Shown: positions 1 through 10,745 of the stretch, piece by piece
How positions within the stretch are numbered: the first letter of the stretch is position 1
How the letters are laid out: each line of letters opens with the position of its first letter
NCBI GenBank assembly: GCA_016584305.1
Contig: JACEEZ010006498.1
Location: forward strand, 1 to 64,000
From: Chionoecetes opilio
Lineage: Eukaryota; Arthropoda; Malacostraca; Decapoda; Majidae
DNA: 64,000 bases
Direction: 5' to 3'
The notes under the pieces: generated by a model
What the model was told of the DNA's origin: nothing
The model's database searches: none
The model's input: only the letters and a program-made list of their open reading frames with translations
Translations under genes and position numbers: made by a program

Positions 1-59
1 ATGTAAGCAACAAATTAAATAGTAACGGGAAACAAACTTTCCACACGGTTGACTGCTAT

Positions 60-695
60 TGACTATCACTCTGCAGTCCACAGATCGCCCTCGACTTCTC
101 ATGGAGGTGGCCGATTCTCTTCGGGGAATGTGACCTTATCCCATACTACTTAAAGCAGTGTCCTCGCCCCCTTCCCGATGTCTCCCAAAATGGTGCCTCT
201 CTAGTGCAGACTGGGAGGGCTTTCAAAAGGCTTGTGTTTTTTAACATCATATAGATGACTTTCCAACAATGGATGAGGCCGTAGATTACTTTGTGTCTCG
301 AATCCATTTTGCAGCCTCGCTGAGCATCCCCCGCACATCTGGATCTTTCTCTCGCCGACCTGTTCCGTGGTGGACTCAGGACTGTACGGCAGCGAGGAGT
401 CACTCCCGCCGTGCTGAGACGCAATACATCTCGCGGCCAACTTCAGTAGACCTAAAAATATCTTCACAGGTCAAGAGCTAGATACCGACGGGTTATGAAA
501 GAGGCTCGTCACTCCTCTTGGAGGGCTTATATAAGTACGATCTGTGCATCTACCCCGGTGTCCAAGGTTTGGCAAAGAGTGAGGAAAATGAAGGGGAAGT
601 TTATCCCATCCACCCCTCCAGTTCTATCGATTAATGGAGACCCTGTGGCAGATCCCTTGACTGTAGCAGAGGAATTTGCTTCCCATTTTGTGTGA
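60..695 (+). pseudogene. LINE endonuclease C-terminus and linker, broken
   Basis: Joining frames around 140-270, 269-481 and 495-695 gives a protein with ADWEGF-, FPTMDEAVDYFV- and VPWWTQDC-like stretches, then KEARHSSWRAYI and VWQRVRKMKGKF. This is the usual end of an APE-type endonuclease and the endonuclease-RT linker of Jockey/I LINEs. At least two frameshifts and a stop at 695 break it. The reading continues to the insertion point at 755. The domain would nick target DNA for target-primed reverse transcription; this copy cannot work. Confidence 0.7.
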
Positions 696-755
696 GTGGC
701 GCAGGCAGACCTTGCGTCTCCAAGTGCTAGGGACAAACTGCGACAAGAACAGAGA

Positions 756-2068
756 TGTCTTACGGATGTCTGTCTGAATTGGTTTATGAGTTACCTATGC
801 AAAAGAAAACAACACACTTCTGTGAATAAAATAAGCTCAGGGATTACAGAACTTAAAACAGGAGTTCCACAAGGTTCAACATTGGGTCCGTTGTTATTTT
901 TTATATATATCAATGATATTATCAATTCTTCAAATTTACTGAAATTTATTATTTTTGCCGACGACACTAACATTACATATTCTTCAGCAGATTTAGAGTT
1001 TTTAACGAGAACATTAAATTTTGAGTTAGAGTCTGTTTCATCCTGTTTATCAGCAGATAGGTTAACTAAATATTGCGAAAACAAATTATTTGATATTTGC
1101 TGGCAACAAAAGTCTGGACAGTAATATAAATATTGAGATGTGCGGGGAAGTAATACTAAGATCAAATTCAGTTAAATACCTAGGTGACTTTATAGACCAA
1201 CACATTAGTTGGAAGGATCATATAGCTTATATACATAATAAAGTCGCTAGATCATCAGGCATACTTCATAAAGTAAAGCATATTTTATCCACTGAAACAT
1301 TACTAACCTTATATTACACGTTGATTTATCCTTATTTACATTATTGCAATGTTGTCTGGGGTATGGCGAATATAACAACAATAAAACCGCTGCAGTTGCT
1401 TCAAAAAAGGATAATTAGAACCCTAGGCAAAGTTAGTTATCATGAACACACAGCTCCGCTATTTAAAAGCTTTAAAATTCTTAAAATAAATGATATTTAT
1501 GTTCTAGAATGTCTAAAATTCCTTCATGACGAATTCAATATCTTTCATTCTGCTTCACTTCAGACTGCTTTTCAAATACATAACTTAAACACAAGAAATA
1601 GACATCAAATTAGACCACCTTTTCCAATTACTGAATCTCATAAAAGATTTGTCACTTATTTCGGATGCATGAAATGGAATGAACTTCCAGAGAACATTAC
1701 AAATATTGTTAATAAGAATACATTTAAAATAAATACAAAGAAATATATAGTAAATATGTATTGATCTATACATGTTGAGTTATTTTTGTTTCTTCAGTAG
1801 ATGTATTTTTTTCATTAAGATATAATGAGTGAGTTTCTGTTGGTTTGTATACAAACCAAGTCTTGATATGTTTAGGTATGTATGTCTATGTAAATATCGA
1901 TAAAAAGGTATGTCGAAATATAATACGTAAATATGTTAGTCCATTGCAAGGCATTTTATAGCTATACATACAAGGGGCCTAGCCATGTTTATATACCATG
2001 TATATATGATCAAGCTTTGTATATATTTATATGGCTAATAAACTACTTGAATTGAATTGAATTGAAAA
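756..2068 (+). mobile_element. 5'-truncated CR1/Jockey-like LINE inserted in the I-group LINE
   Basis: The piece encodes the second half of a reverse transcriptase (GVPQGSTLGPLLF near residue 55 of the 696-1124 frame, then FADDTNI) and the C-terminal domain to 1764. One frameshift near 1066-1090 separates the two halves. The 3' UTR ends in ATTGAATTGAATTGAA, a short tandem tail. AGAGA sits at 751-755 and again at 2069-2073 and is the likely target duplication. Comparison with the uninterrupted copy at 63.3 kb supports both edges. The first residues of the 696 frame belong to the host LINE. Clade not assigned. Confidence 0.85.
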
Positions 2069-2149
2069 AGAGAGGCATAGATTTTCATCCAGAGGCGGGG
2101 AATCTTACAATGTTCTTATTACACCTCGTGAGCTATTTCAAGCCATGAA

Positions 2150-4352
2150 GGTTTGCGCTGACACTTTCCCAGGCCAAGATTTATGTACCATATGCGATGC
2201 TCTGTCATCTAAGAGATGATGCTCTAGATTTCTTGTTGAGCATCTATAATAGGATCTGGATTGAAGGAACCTTCCCAAGTAGCTGGGGTGTGGCGGTGGT
2301 GATCCCGATCCCTAAGCCTGGGAAGGACCACTCACTACCGACGAATTTCCGGCCCATATCCCTAACTTCATGTGTGTGTAAGTTATTCGAAAAAATGGTA
2401 AATAGTCGACTGGTATGGTTTTTGGAACGGGAAAACTTTTTCTCCCGTTCTCAGTGTGGATTCCGTAAGCATCACTCTACTACGGAAGCGCTTATTTCCT
2501 TAGAGTCATCCATATGCGGGGCATTCGCCTCTCGACAACACCATGTGACCATCTTTTTCGACCTTGAAAAGGCTTACGACACGGCTTGGAGACACGGTAT
2601 ATTGCAATCTCTGTATGAGTTCGGGCTAAGAGGTCGTTTGCCTGTGATCCTCCAGAGTTTCCTAGCCAACCGGGTTCTTAGAGTTCGAGTTGGCAACATA
2701 CTGTCTTCTGAACACCCGCTTCCAGGTGGCATCCCCCAAGGTAGCGTCTTGAGTGTAGCTCTGTTCGCTGTGGCCATCAATGGTATTGTTGATGTACTGC
2801 CAGAGGGGATTGTTAGTACATTATACGTGGATGATTTATCAATCTCTTTTGCTGCTTCCAGGATGTCGGTTGCAGAGAGAAGACTTCAACTTGCTATTGA
2901 TAAAGTTTGTGAATGGACGACGAATCGTGACTTCCGGTTTTCTCCAACGAAGACTGTAGCGGTTCATTTTTGCAGAACCCGTGGGATTCATCCCGACCCA
3001 GACCTGTATCTTTACGATAAGAGAATACCATGTAGGGAAGAGACCCGGTTTTTAGGACTCATTTTTGACAATAGACTGACTTGGGTACCTCACCTTCGTG
3101 CTCTCAAGACTGTCTCCGGACCATGGATCTACTGAAAGTTCTCTCGCACACCAGCTGGGGGGCTGATCGCGCTACACTCCTCTATCTTCACCGCTCACTT
3201 ATCCTTTCAAAGCTTGAATATGGATGTGAAGTGTACTCCTCTGCCACACCCACTCGACTGCGGATGCTGGATTCGGTACATCATGCTGGTGTCCGTCTGG
3301 CAACCGGGCGTTCAGGTCTTCTCCCATCCCAAGTCTATTGGTGGATGCTGGTGTCCTCCCATTAGATCTTCAACGCCAGTCCCTCCTGTTAAGATGTTGG
3401 TATCGCCTCCAACGCCTCCCTGACTCAATAGCTTGCCGTGCTGTGTCTTGTGATTCAGGATCGCAAGTTTACCATGGGCGAAAAAGCTTACCAAAGCCCC
3501 TTGGTTTCCGATTGACAGCTATTATGGAGACGCTATCCTTCCCTGCTTTACGGATCTGCCCGCATAGGCCTACGACAGTCGGTCCATGGCTTCTCCCAGA
3601 AGTGTCCTTTTGCAAAAGCCTTCCGCTCTCAAAAGGGTCTTTACCTCCTCAGGCTGAGCGTGCCCAGTTTTTAGACCACTTTTGCACACATCAGAGTTCG
3701 ATTCCTGTCTTTACTGTCTTACTGTCGTATTCCTATCGTTTAACAAAGGCGTCAGCCTTCCAAGTGTTTCATCTGTTTTTACGGCTGAAATAAGTGCTAT
3801 TTTATATGCTCTCATGATTATTTTTACCCTTCCGGATGTTTCTTTTACAATTTTTAGTGATTCTTGTAGTGCTCTTCAATCACTATGTAATTTTAACTCT
3901 CCCCATCCGCTGGTCAATGCCATCCTGGAATGGCTTTATCTGCTCAAGAGGCGAGGCCGGACGGTCAGCTTTTGTTGGGTACCGGCACATGTAGGTGTTG
4001 CCGGTAATGAGGAAGCTGATGCCTTGGCAAAAGCTGCAGCTAGAAGACCAGCTCTATCACATTTTGCAGTGCCGGCTACGGACCTGCGCTCGGCAATCCA
4101 TAGATCAGTTCACAACAGTTGGCAGGAACGTTGGATTACTATAGGGCAAAATAAACTGCGCACCATCCGCCAAAGTATCGAGGACTGGAGCTACTGCGGT
4201 CTCTCCCGGAGATGGGAGACTGCCTTGGCACGATTGCGTATTGGTCACACTCTATATACTCATGGGTTCCTCATGGAGGGGGGCCACCCTCCTTACTGTG
4301 ATGATTGTTTGGTCCCCTTAACTGTGCGGCACTTGCTGGTCGAGTGTCCCAG
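2150..4352 (+). pseudogene. LINE reverse transcriptase and RNase H, frameshifted
   Basis: The 2197-3135 frame holds RT blocks: IPIPKPGKD, FRPISLTSC, FFDLEKAYDTAW, GGIPQGSVLS and the catalytic YVDDL at 2824-2838. After frameshifts near 3110, 3360 and 3680 it continues to an RNase H domain with TAEISAILYAL, FSDSCSALQSL and WVPAHVGVAGNEEADALAKA near 3780-4045. A YCDDC...HLLVEC cluster follows and is cut at 4352 by the next insertion; it resumes at 5599. The protein would copy LINE RNA into DNA at a nicked site. At least three frameshifts make this copy dead. Confidence 0.85.
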
Positions 4353-5598
4353 TAGACCTGTTCAGAAAACAAATTTTTCCTATTTTTATACCCCCCTGCA
4401 AGGTTTCCCATGCTTTTTGACCTGGAAAAGCCGAAAATCACAACCATTTTGAGCTAAAATGTCAGGAACTTTTGCCTCATTGGACCTCAAGATATTAAGC
4501 CCGCGACAGTAGAAAAACGCCTAATTTTGCCTTCCGCCAGACTTTTTTTCACCTGAGACTTTTGTTACAATTGGGATAGAACAACAAATTGGGTATCAAA
4601 TTGAAGCATTTTTAATATTATTTCTGAAAAAACAATCCAATTAACATTCAAGAAAAAAAGACATCATATCCAGAAGAAAAGCAAAATTTTCTGAAAATTT
4701 CATATAAATTTCATAAATATTACAATCTAGACATCAAAAAATGTGTGACAAAGACTCTAAAAACTATTTTCAAGTGGCAGAAAACTCTATTGTCTATGTC
4801 AGAAGGACACTTCACAGTCATTTTTTCAGAGTTTGCTTCTTGAAGCTATCAAATCGCTCACGGTTGTATTCCACAGTTTGAAGAAGGTACTGTTTTTGCT
4901 GAGAATCTGTGGTAATGATGTTTGCGAAATCAGTCATCATCTTGACTCCCCGCTCAGCAATGTCATTCACTACTTTTACATTGCTGACATATTCCAGGGC
5001 CTTGCTGTAGTCATCACTCCTTGGCCATGTCGCACAGGTTGCAGAAGCCAGTCATACTCAATGCCAAGGGTGTCAAGCAGAAGATGACTCTCTGGACCAA
5101 CTAGATCAGCCAGAGTCGTCTTGGCTGTAACCTGAGGGAACATAGGTTTCCCTCGTCTGAAGCTATCTGGCTTCTCAGTGGCGTGCAGCTTGGCAGCAAT
5201 GTCCTGCTTCTCTTTGTCACTGAGTCTGCTACCGAAGAGAGCGAACGGCACAACCTCCTGTGTCAGGTACCACTTGTGGTTTTCAAGTTTTTGTAGCACT
5301 GCCTGAGCAATCTCTGGATCTGTTCTCTTGAACTTCATCATGTCCTTCATGAACTGCAGATCATTTGCAGGAGCATCTGCAGCAAGTGTAGATGACATCC
5401 ACATGGGTCCCATGTGGATGTCAAAATTAGGCGCTTTTCTACTGTCGCGGGCTTAATATCTTGAGGTCCAATGAGGCAAAGGTTCCTGACATTTTAGCTC
5501 AAAATGGTTGTGATTTTCGGCTTTTCCAGGTTAAAAAGCATGGGAAACCTTGCAGGGGGGTATAAAAATAGGAAAAAATTGTTTTCTGAACAGGTCTA
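4353..5598. mobile_element. DNA transposon with 177-bp TIRs and 9-bp target duplication
   Basis: Positions 4353-4529 and 5422-5598 are near-perfect inverted repeats, starting TAGACCTGTTCAG and ending CTGAACAGGTCTA. GTGTCCCAG lies at 4344-4352 and again at 5599-5607, so it is a 9-bp target site duplication. Removing the element and one duplicate restores the LINE frame (ECPS then LGD). A 9-bp duplication is typical of Mutator-like elements, but the internal protein does not look like a MULE transposase to me, so I leave the superfamily open. Confidence 0.9.
4818..5413 (-). pseudogene. VND-IAERGVK protein, probable transposase C-terminal part
   Basis: Reading the minus strand from 5413, the frame encodes WYLTQEVVPFALF, DKEKQDIAAKL, GKPMFPQVTAKTTLADLVGP and LGIEYDWLLQPV. 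One base is lost or gained near 5040. The next frame continues with EYVSNVKVVNDIAERGVKMM, then a basic tail and a stop at 4818-4820. From memory, similar proteins of unknown function with a VND-x-AERxVK block are common in animal genomes. The place between 177-bp TIRs suggests it is the C-terminal part of this element's transposase, and the Glu of AERG could be a DDE glutamate. That is inference. The N-terminal half is missing. Confidence 0.6.
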
Positions 5599-5943
5599 GT
5601 GTCCCAGTCTTGGGGACCTACGTGTGCAATTTTTGTCCCGGTGTCGCGGGTCGGACGGTGCTTACCGTCTCTCCCTGGCATTGGGAGAGAGGTGTTTCTC
5701 TCCAGGACATGAAGTCCATACCTTTATTGAGAAGGTTGGCCTCAAAAATTTAAGATGTTTTTAATATTCACTTATTATTGTTTTTAATGTACTCTTGTTC
5801 TTTTATGTATTTCGTTATTTTAAATATTTTTATTCTATCTTAAATTTTGTTTTTAGTTTTACTTTTCATGTATCGTATGTAAGCAGGCGTCAATAATCGC
5901 GCAGTTGCGGCGCCTTAAAACTATAATCAATCAATCAATCAAA
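5599..5943 (+). mobile_element. 3' end of the I-group LINE
   Basis: After the 9-bp duplicate, the frame runs LGDLRVQF...HEVHTFIEKVGLKNLRCF to a stop near 5779. An AT-rich 3' UTR follows and ends in ATCAATCAATCAATCAA at 5927-5943. Confidence 0.75.
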
Positions 5944-6360
5944 GTTTCCCCAAAAGATACTCGCGCCCGAAACAAACTCAAAAAACAGCAAAAACGTAAG
6001 TTGGATCACCCGTATTTGATATTATTTTACACTAGGACCGAATATTGCCTCACACAATTGGGAGTGTGGTTTGGTTTACCTTATTTGATCCTAGGAAACA
6101 TTATCTATATGAGCTTCCGTCGCTCAAAACATACTTTGAGATGTTAAAATGTTGGTTATTGGGAGGAGAGAGACAAAGTGTTTAAGTAGCGCTTCACCCT
6201 TCTTCCTCTTGTGAATCGCCTCCGTTCTTCCTTCTGCCGCAGTACACTTTTATGCGAGATTTGGCTTTAGTTAGAGGTTATAGCGGTGGTTTAGGTTAGT
6301 GGTTCAAAAGATGGGCGTTAGCGTTAGATTAATTTTCAGTATCTCAAAGAGTTACAGGGA
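5944..6360. other. Unassigned stretch after the LINE tail
   Basis: I see no gene. A short TTTAGTTAGAGG/TTTAGGTTAGTGG stretch near 6260-6300 resembles the TTAGG-like tracts found elsewhere in the window. Confidence 0.4.
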
Positions 6361-6630
6361 GTTTAGTACACACGTTGTTCGTACCCAGGTTTTGTGTAGT
6401 TGTTTCGTACATGATTGCGAGTATTTTCAAACCTACCTAGCTGGCTGTCGTTCGTAATAACTCTATTTTTTTCCTTTTTTTCATAGTAGTCAAGTCAAAC
6501 TCTGAGCTGAAGTGTTACGGAAATGACTATAGGTTTCATATAGGAATAAGAAACAACTGTTGGTGGTACGGAATCTACTGGTGTACGAAACAACTCGTGT
6601 ATAAACTGACTGCACCCCATCTATATACGC
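6361..6630. repeat. MITE-like repeat, also at 17650-17830
   Basis: The segment shares long blocks with 17650-17830, such as TGGTGTACGAAACAAC, TGACTGCACCCC and GGTTTCATATAG. The motif GTTGTTTCGTAC appears in both orientations near the two sides, which suggests terminal inverted repeats. No clear target duplication seen. Confidence 0.5.
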
Positions 6631-7380
6631 ACCCTTCCTATGAAAAAAAATCTTATACTCGAAAGTAAAGTGATTTGCCACGGAAGCTCAAGAGTATGTT
6701 CTTAAAATCCAATATGTTAAGAAACCCACTCCCAATTGTCGTAGGGAATTTCGGCGTCTAGTGTAAAAATTTAACCCCCTACAATAGTTAGTTATATGTT
6801 GAGTGTTTATGCATAATAGCGCCTAATTCGTGTTAGTACCTAAAATATTATGTATTTGTTTAATTTATCAATAGTTGTTACATTGGCATTTAACATATAT
6901 TAACCTAGGTTGTGATAGCTTCACATTGAAAAATTTGTGGCACACTTGTGAGGCTCAATGTGTTTTGCAGACTGTCTTTGAGGTAAAAGTGGAGGCATTG
7001 GTGGTTGCTCTGCTTGTCTATGACCGTCCTCGACAGCGTGAGAGGAGGTTCAGAGACATGCTGGACCCTATGGATGTGCCAGAGGAAAAGTTTTTGAGGC
7101 AATACAGGTTTCCTAGGCATGAAATTCTGGCTTTGTGCCAAGAATTGGAGCCATTCCTCAGAAGACCCACACGGCGATGCCATGCCCTTCCTGTACACAC
7201 ACAGGTATTTGTATACTATTTTGTGTAAAATTTCGGCTATTATTTAGAACATGACTGTGTCTGGATTCAAGTAGAGGGGGAGGGGGGACAGGTGTTGGCA
7301 GGGGATGGGTTGCAATGTTTTTTTGGTTTCCGCGGCACACGGCTGCGGGCAACGGACGGCTTCGGAGACGACACCCGCAC

Positions 7381-7526
7381 CACCTTCACGGGAGCTCCGA
7401 CCAGGGCCCGGGACGCCCTCAGCACAGACTCCGGCCCCGGGGTCTGTGCTGAGGGTGTCGGCGATCGGAGCTCCCGTGAAGGTGGAGGGACACTATAAGG
7501 GTTTAATAATAGTCCCTTATAGTGTC
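7381..7526. repeat. Two adjacent hairpins in HARBI1 intron 1
   Basis: Arms CACCTTCACGGGAGCTCCGA (7381-7400) and their complement at 7465-7484 enclose a second pair, CCCTCAGCACAGAC (7416-7429) and complement at 7442-7455. Just after, GACACTATAAGGG (7489-7501) pairs with 7514-7526. The first hairpin is very GC-rich in AT-rich surroundings, which hints at a separately inserted palindromic element. Confidence 0.8.
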
Positions 7527-8164
7527 TTGTATGTCAATGAAAAACAATAGACTTTCATATATTCTGGCATAAGATATAGACCGATGTGTCGGATAGGACC
7601 TTGTGGACGGAAAAATTAGTAACATAAACGATGTCGGCGCTGAATATATAAATTATTATACATACTTATTACATTTAACGCGTATATTTTATAACATTTT
7701 AACCTATTTAATTGTGGTAAATATATACAAAATTTGAGGTGTCAGTTTTCAAAGTTGTTGATACATTTTTACAGTTGTCGCAATGTATTGTTGTTACTGT
7801 GAAATTATCATAATATCTGCAGCTTTTTGGTCAAAATATTCGATACAATATACAATAATTATTGATCCTTCAATATTCACTGTAACCAAAGTGATAAAAG
7901 ACAATCTAAATTTGTATTCTGTGAGACAATGATGGCCTGGGTTACTGTGAAAATGCCCATAAGTTGTATGCTTTTTGCTCAAATTGAATTTTTTTTTTTT
8001 TTTTTTTTAATAAGTTTTCTACATGAATTTATGTTTTTCCGTTACACATTTTTAAAACAATTACGTATATGTCTTTTCCTTCTGTCCTCCAGCTTAGGTA
8101 TCCTTTTTTTATTTGCTTCCATGTATTTGTCATTAAATCGTGGCTTTCCCCGTCTTATTTCTTA

Positions 8165-8884
8165 CTAGCCGCAAAGCCGCCCTCCGGGCGGCCTTTTTGG
8201 CTAGCTCCTGCGGAGGGCTATTGGTGGGCCTTCGGCCCACCACCTGGGTTTGGTGGGCCGAAGCCACCAAACACACTCTCCAGATAGCCCCTTCTATCTT
8301 TCTGAAAATCATCATGATGTAGGAAATGTATGTATTAACGCTAAACCATTCACATCATAGCACCTTCTAACATTTCCTGAAAGCAAAGCCGCCCTTTCGG
8401 GCGGATTTTTGGCTAGCTCGCGGAGGGGCTATTGGTGGGCCCTTCGGCCACCACCTGTGTTTGGTGGGCAAACCATTATCAATCACCACACACCCATTCC
8501 CCAACAAAAAACTCCACCATTAAACATCACCCCCCACCTATTCCTCACCCATCACCCATCACCCCCCACCATACTCATCCAACCACCCATTCACTCCCCT
8601 ATTACCCCATCACCTACATCAAGGGTTCCTCCAATTCTCGCAACCACTTTTATTTTCACAGTTCTCGTAATAGGCTGCTAAACAAAGAAAAAAAAGTGAT
8701 CGGATAATTCCTATAAAGTGGGCTTAAAAAACCTTCCCCCTGGTCAACCTGATTCCAAAAAACGTGGGACATCTGATGTGATTCGCCACAGGGGGCGGAC
8801 TATCGCGGACAGACAGACAGACAGACAGACAGGACAGGACAGAGAACACACACCACATACACACTTTCGTTATATATTATAAGA
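8165..8884 (-). mobile_element. Short non-autonomous Helitron
   Basis: On the minus strand the 3' end reads GCCGCCCGGAGGGCGGC hairpin, then TTTGCGG, then CTAG followed by T. That is the classic Helitron end: a hairpin a few bases before CTRR, inserted before T. The 5' end near 8884 reads TCTTATAATATATAACG followed by TGTCTG repeats, as in many animal Helitrons. The element is about 720 bp with no RepHel gene. Its 3' subterminal hairpin block is repeated in degenerate form at 8388-8475. The base before the 5' TC is T rather than the expected A. Confidence 0.75.
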
Positions 8885-9339
8885 AGGTTGCTGGCCAGCT
8901 CTACGCTTCTATGCTAGTGGAAGCTTCCAGAAATGTGGTGGCTGATTACAACTGGGATCATCAGTACCAGTGTAAATCAAGGTCCATCACCATGGTTACA
9001 GAAGCCTTGGACAGGAAAATTAAGATGCCTAATGGACATGTAATAACATTCACACAGGCAAACAAAAAGTTATGACATGCACGGTATCCCTCGAGGCTTA
9101 TTGGTGCATTGGATGCACCCATATAACCCATCAAAGGCCCAGCTGCTGACGCAAAACCTCTACGTCAATTAGGAAAGGGTTTTCATACCCTACTGTGCAA
9201 TCGGTTTGCAGCAACAGCCACTTAATTGAACTGCTTGGCACGCTACCCTGGCTTTCCCACGCTTCCCTTTATCTGGGCCACACTCCCCATCTACCCACCT
9301 CTTTGATCGTGGGAGACTTCGGTGACAGCATACGTATAG

Positions 9340-10465
9340 GTAAGTGAGTTATATTTCCTTTGTATTAACATCCAGTATTTCTCTTTTGCTTTGTGCATTG
9401 CAATAAATAGTAGTATTGCATTAAAATAGTAGTATAGTAAATAGTAAAGGCTTTGCTTCAATTAGTGTTCAGGACCTATAGGAAAAGCTCTAGGTTGATG
9501 TATGGAATAATTTTCTGTAATGGTTTTCTAGATTGAAAAGGATAGTATATTTATACTCTGTATGTAACACAATTATTTACAAATAATTAGTAAAATATAT
9601 AAAACATTCTCTACCAGCTCGACAGCATATACTACCAGCTGTTCTCTCTTATTATTTAATTTCCAATTGTCTTGTGGTTTATCTTTAGGAAAATATTTGT
9701 ATTCTTAAAATAAATTTTACTAATTGTTAATAATGTTTTTAGCCTGATTATGCCAATAGTTTGGCGAAACGTTTTCATTAAACCTCAACCACATGTGAAG
9801 AGAGTGTTTATGGTGATTGAAAATTACCATCAATGAAATATACGGAGAAGCTAGAATTATGCAATTTCAAATACTGTATGGAGACCCTGATTTAGCGAAT
9901 TTTTTTATTTTACAGTAGCTTCTTTTTCCGATGGCAAAATACAGCGGAATTCATTCTAATGTAGCAATATTTGTTGCGGTTTTGCAAACGGCCGTCAACC
10001 CACAGTTTTTGGGTAGGCTTTGGGGGGACATACAGAACTAAGGTAGACCGGATTATCTACGAATTTATATTTAACATCTGGCATCCGTATTCATGGGATA
10101 TCAATTTTAGATAAGCTTCCATGCATTTCGTGCGCTATTTTTATGGGGATATCTTGAATAAATAGACACCACATGTTATATCTGTCATTTTGTCGATGAA
10201 GGAGTTCGATTTCACGGATTTTGATGTACCAGAAACGGTCTGCGAATTGTTCCGATATCGACGTGAAAAAAGATTAATTACTCAAAAACACTGTACATCA
10301 TAATTTAAAAGTACACATATCATCATCACACATTAAAATATAATCATCTTATATTGCTGATTTAAATTGTATGCAAGACAAACCACAAAGGAAAAACAAT
10401 ATACAACTGCTAGTCGATTGATCTGTTATTTTAAGAATTTACAAATTAATTATTTGCCATTTCAG
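9340..10465. other. HARBI1 intron 2
   Basis: The stretch is bounded by GTAAGT at 9340 and TTTCAG at 10465. It is AT-rich and I see no other coding match in it. Confidence 0.5.
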
Positions 10466-10745
10466 GGACGGTAGGTAGCTGTGGAAGCCGGCACTCTACA
10501 CGTCCCAGTCATCAGCCCATCACAGCAGGAGATAAACGCTACAATCAGAGTCATAGAAAGACTCGTGTTGTTATTGAAAAAGGACCTTTGGTATCTTGAA
10601 ATCCAGGTTTAGAGTCTTCAATTAGTTCCGGAGGGTCTCTGCAAATATGAGCCAACAAAATGCAGCAATATCACCATGGCCTGGCTGTTGTTGCAACAAC
10701 TCGCATTTGGCGTTGGTGATCCCCTGAAGAGCTGCTTAGGAAGAA

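Larger units (their letters stand above)
60..5943 (+). mobile_element. I-group non-LTR retrotransposon, interrupted by two later insertions
   Basis: One LINE copy runs in three pieces: about 60-755, 2069-4352 and 5599-5943. In order they encode the end of an endonuclease, a linker, a reverse transcriptase, an RNase H domain and a terminal Cys/His cluster, then a 3' UTR ending in TCAA repeats at 5921-5943. An RNase H domain after the RT is typical of the I/Loa/R1 group of LINEs; I cannot fix the clade. The 5' end lies outside the window. A second fragment at 63267-63390 shows the uninterrupted sequence across the first insertion. Confidence 0.85.
6960..10745 (+). pseudogene. HARBI1-type PIF/Harbinger transposase in three exons, broken
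   Basis: Exon 1 (to 7204) encodes RRFRDMLDPMDVPEEKFLRQ, YRFPRHEILALCQELEPFLR and HALPVHTQ, the N-terminus of HARBI1-like transposases, and ends at a GT donor. Exon 2 (8887-9339) encodes LYASMLVEAS, SITMVTEALDRKIK, a degenerate IGALDAPI-PIKGPAAD block with the first catalytic Asp, and VGDFGDS with the second; it ends at GTAAGT. Exon 3 (10466 on, after TTTCAG) encodes PITAGDKRYNQSHRKTRVVIE with the catalytic Glu, then EPTKCSNITMA-like sequence. Stops and frameshifts in exons 2 and 3 make it dead. The enzyme is a DDE transposase that cuts TWA targets with a Myb-like partner. I could not identify TIRs. Confidence 0.8.

Noticed and set aside
791..1165. Minus-strand open frame of 124 residues
   Set aside because: It is the shadow of the LINE reverse transcriptase.
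8165..8475. Rho-independent terminators (GC hairpin plus T run)
   Set aside because: The hairpins are Helitron 3' ends; bacterial terminators do not fit this genome.
8887..9075. Possible actin-like fragment (PNGHVITF)
   Set aside because: The surrounding residues fit HARBI1 exon 2 in correct order between exon 1 and the catalytic Asp block.
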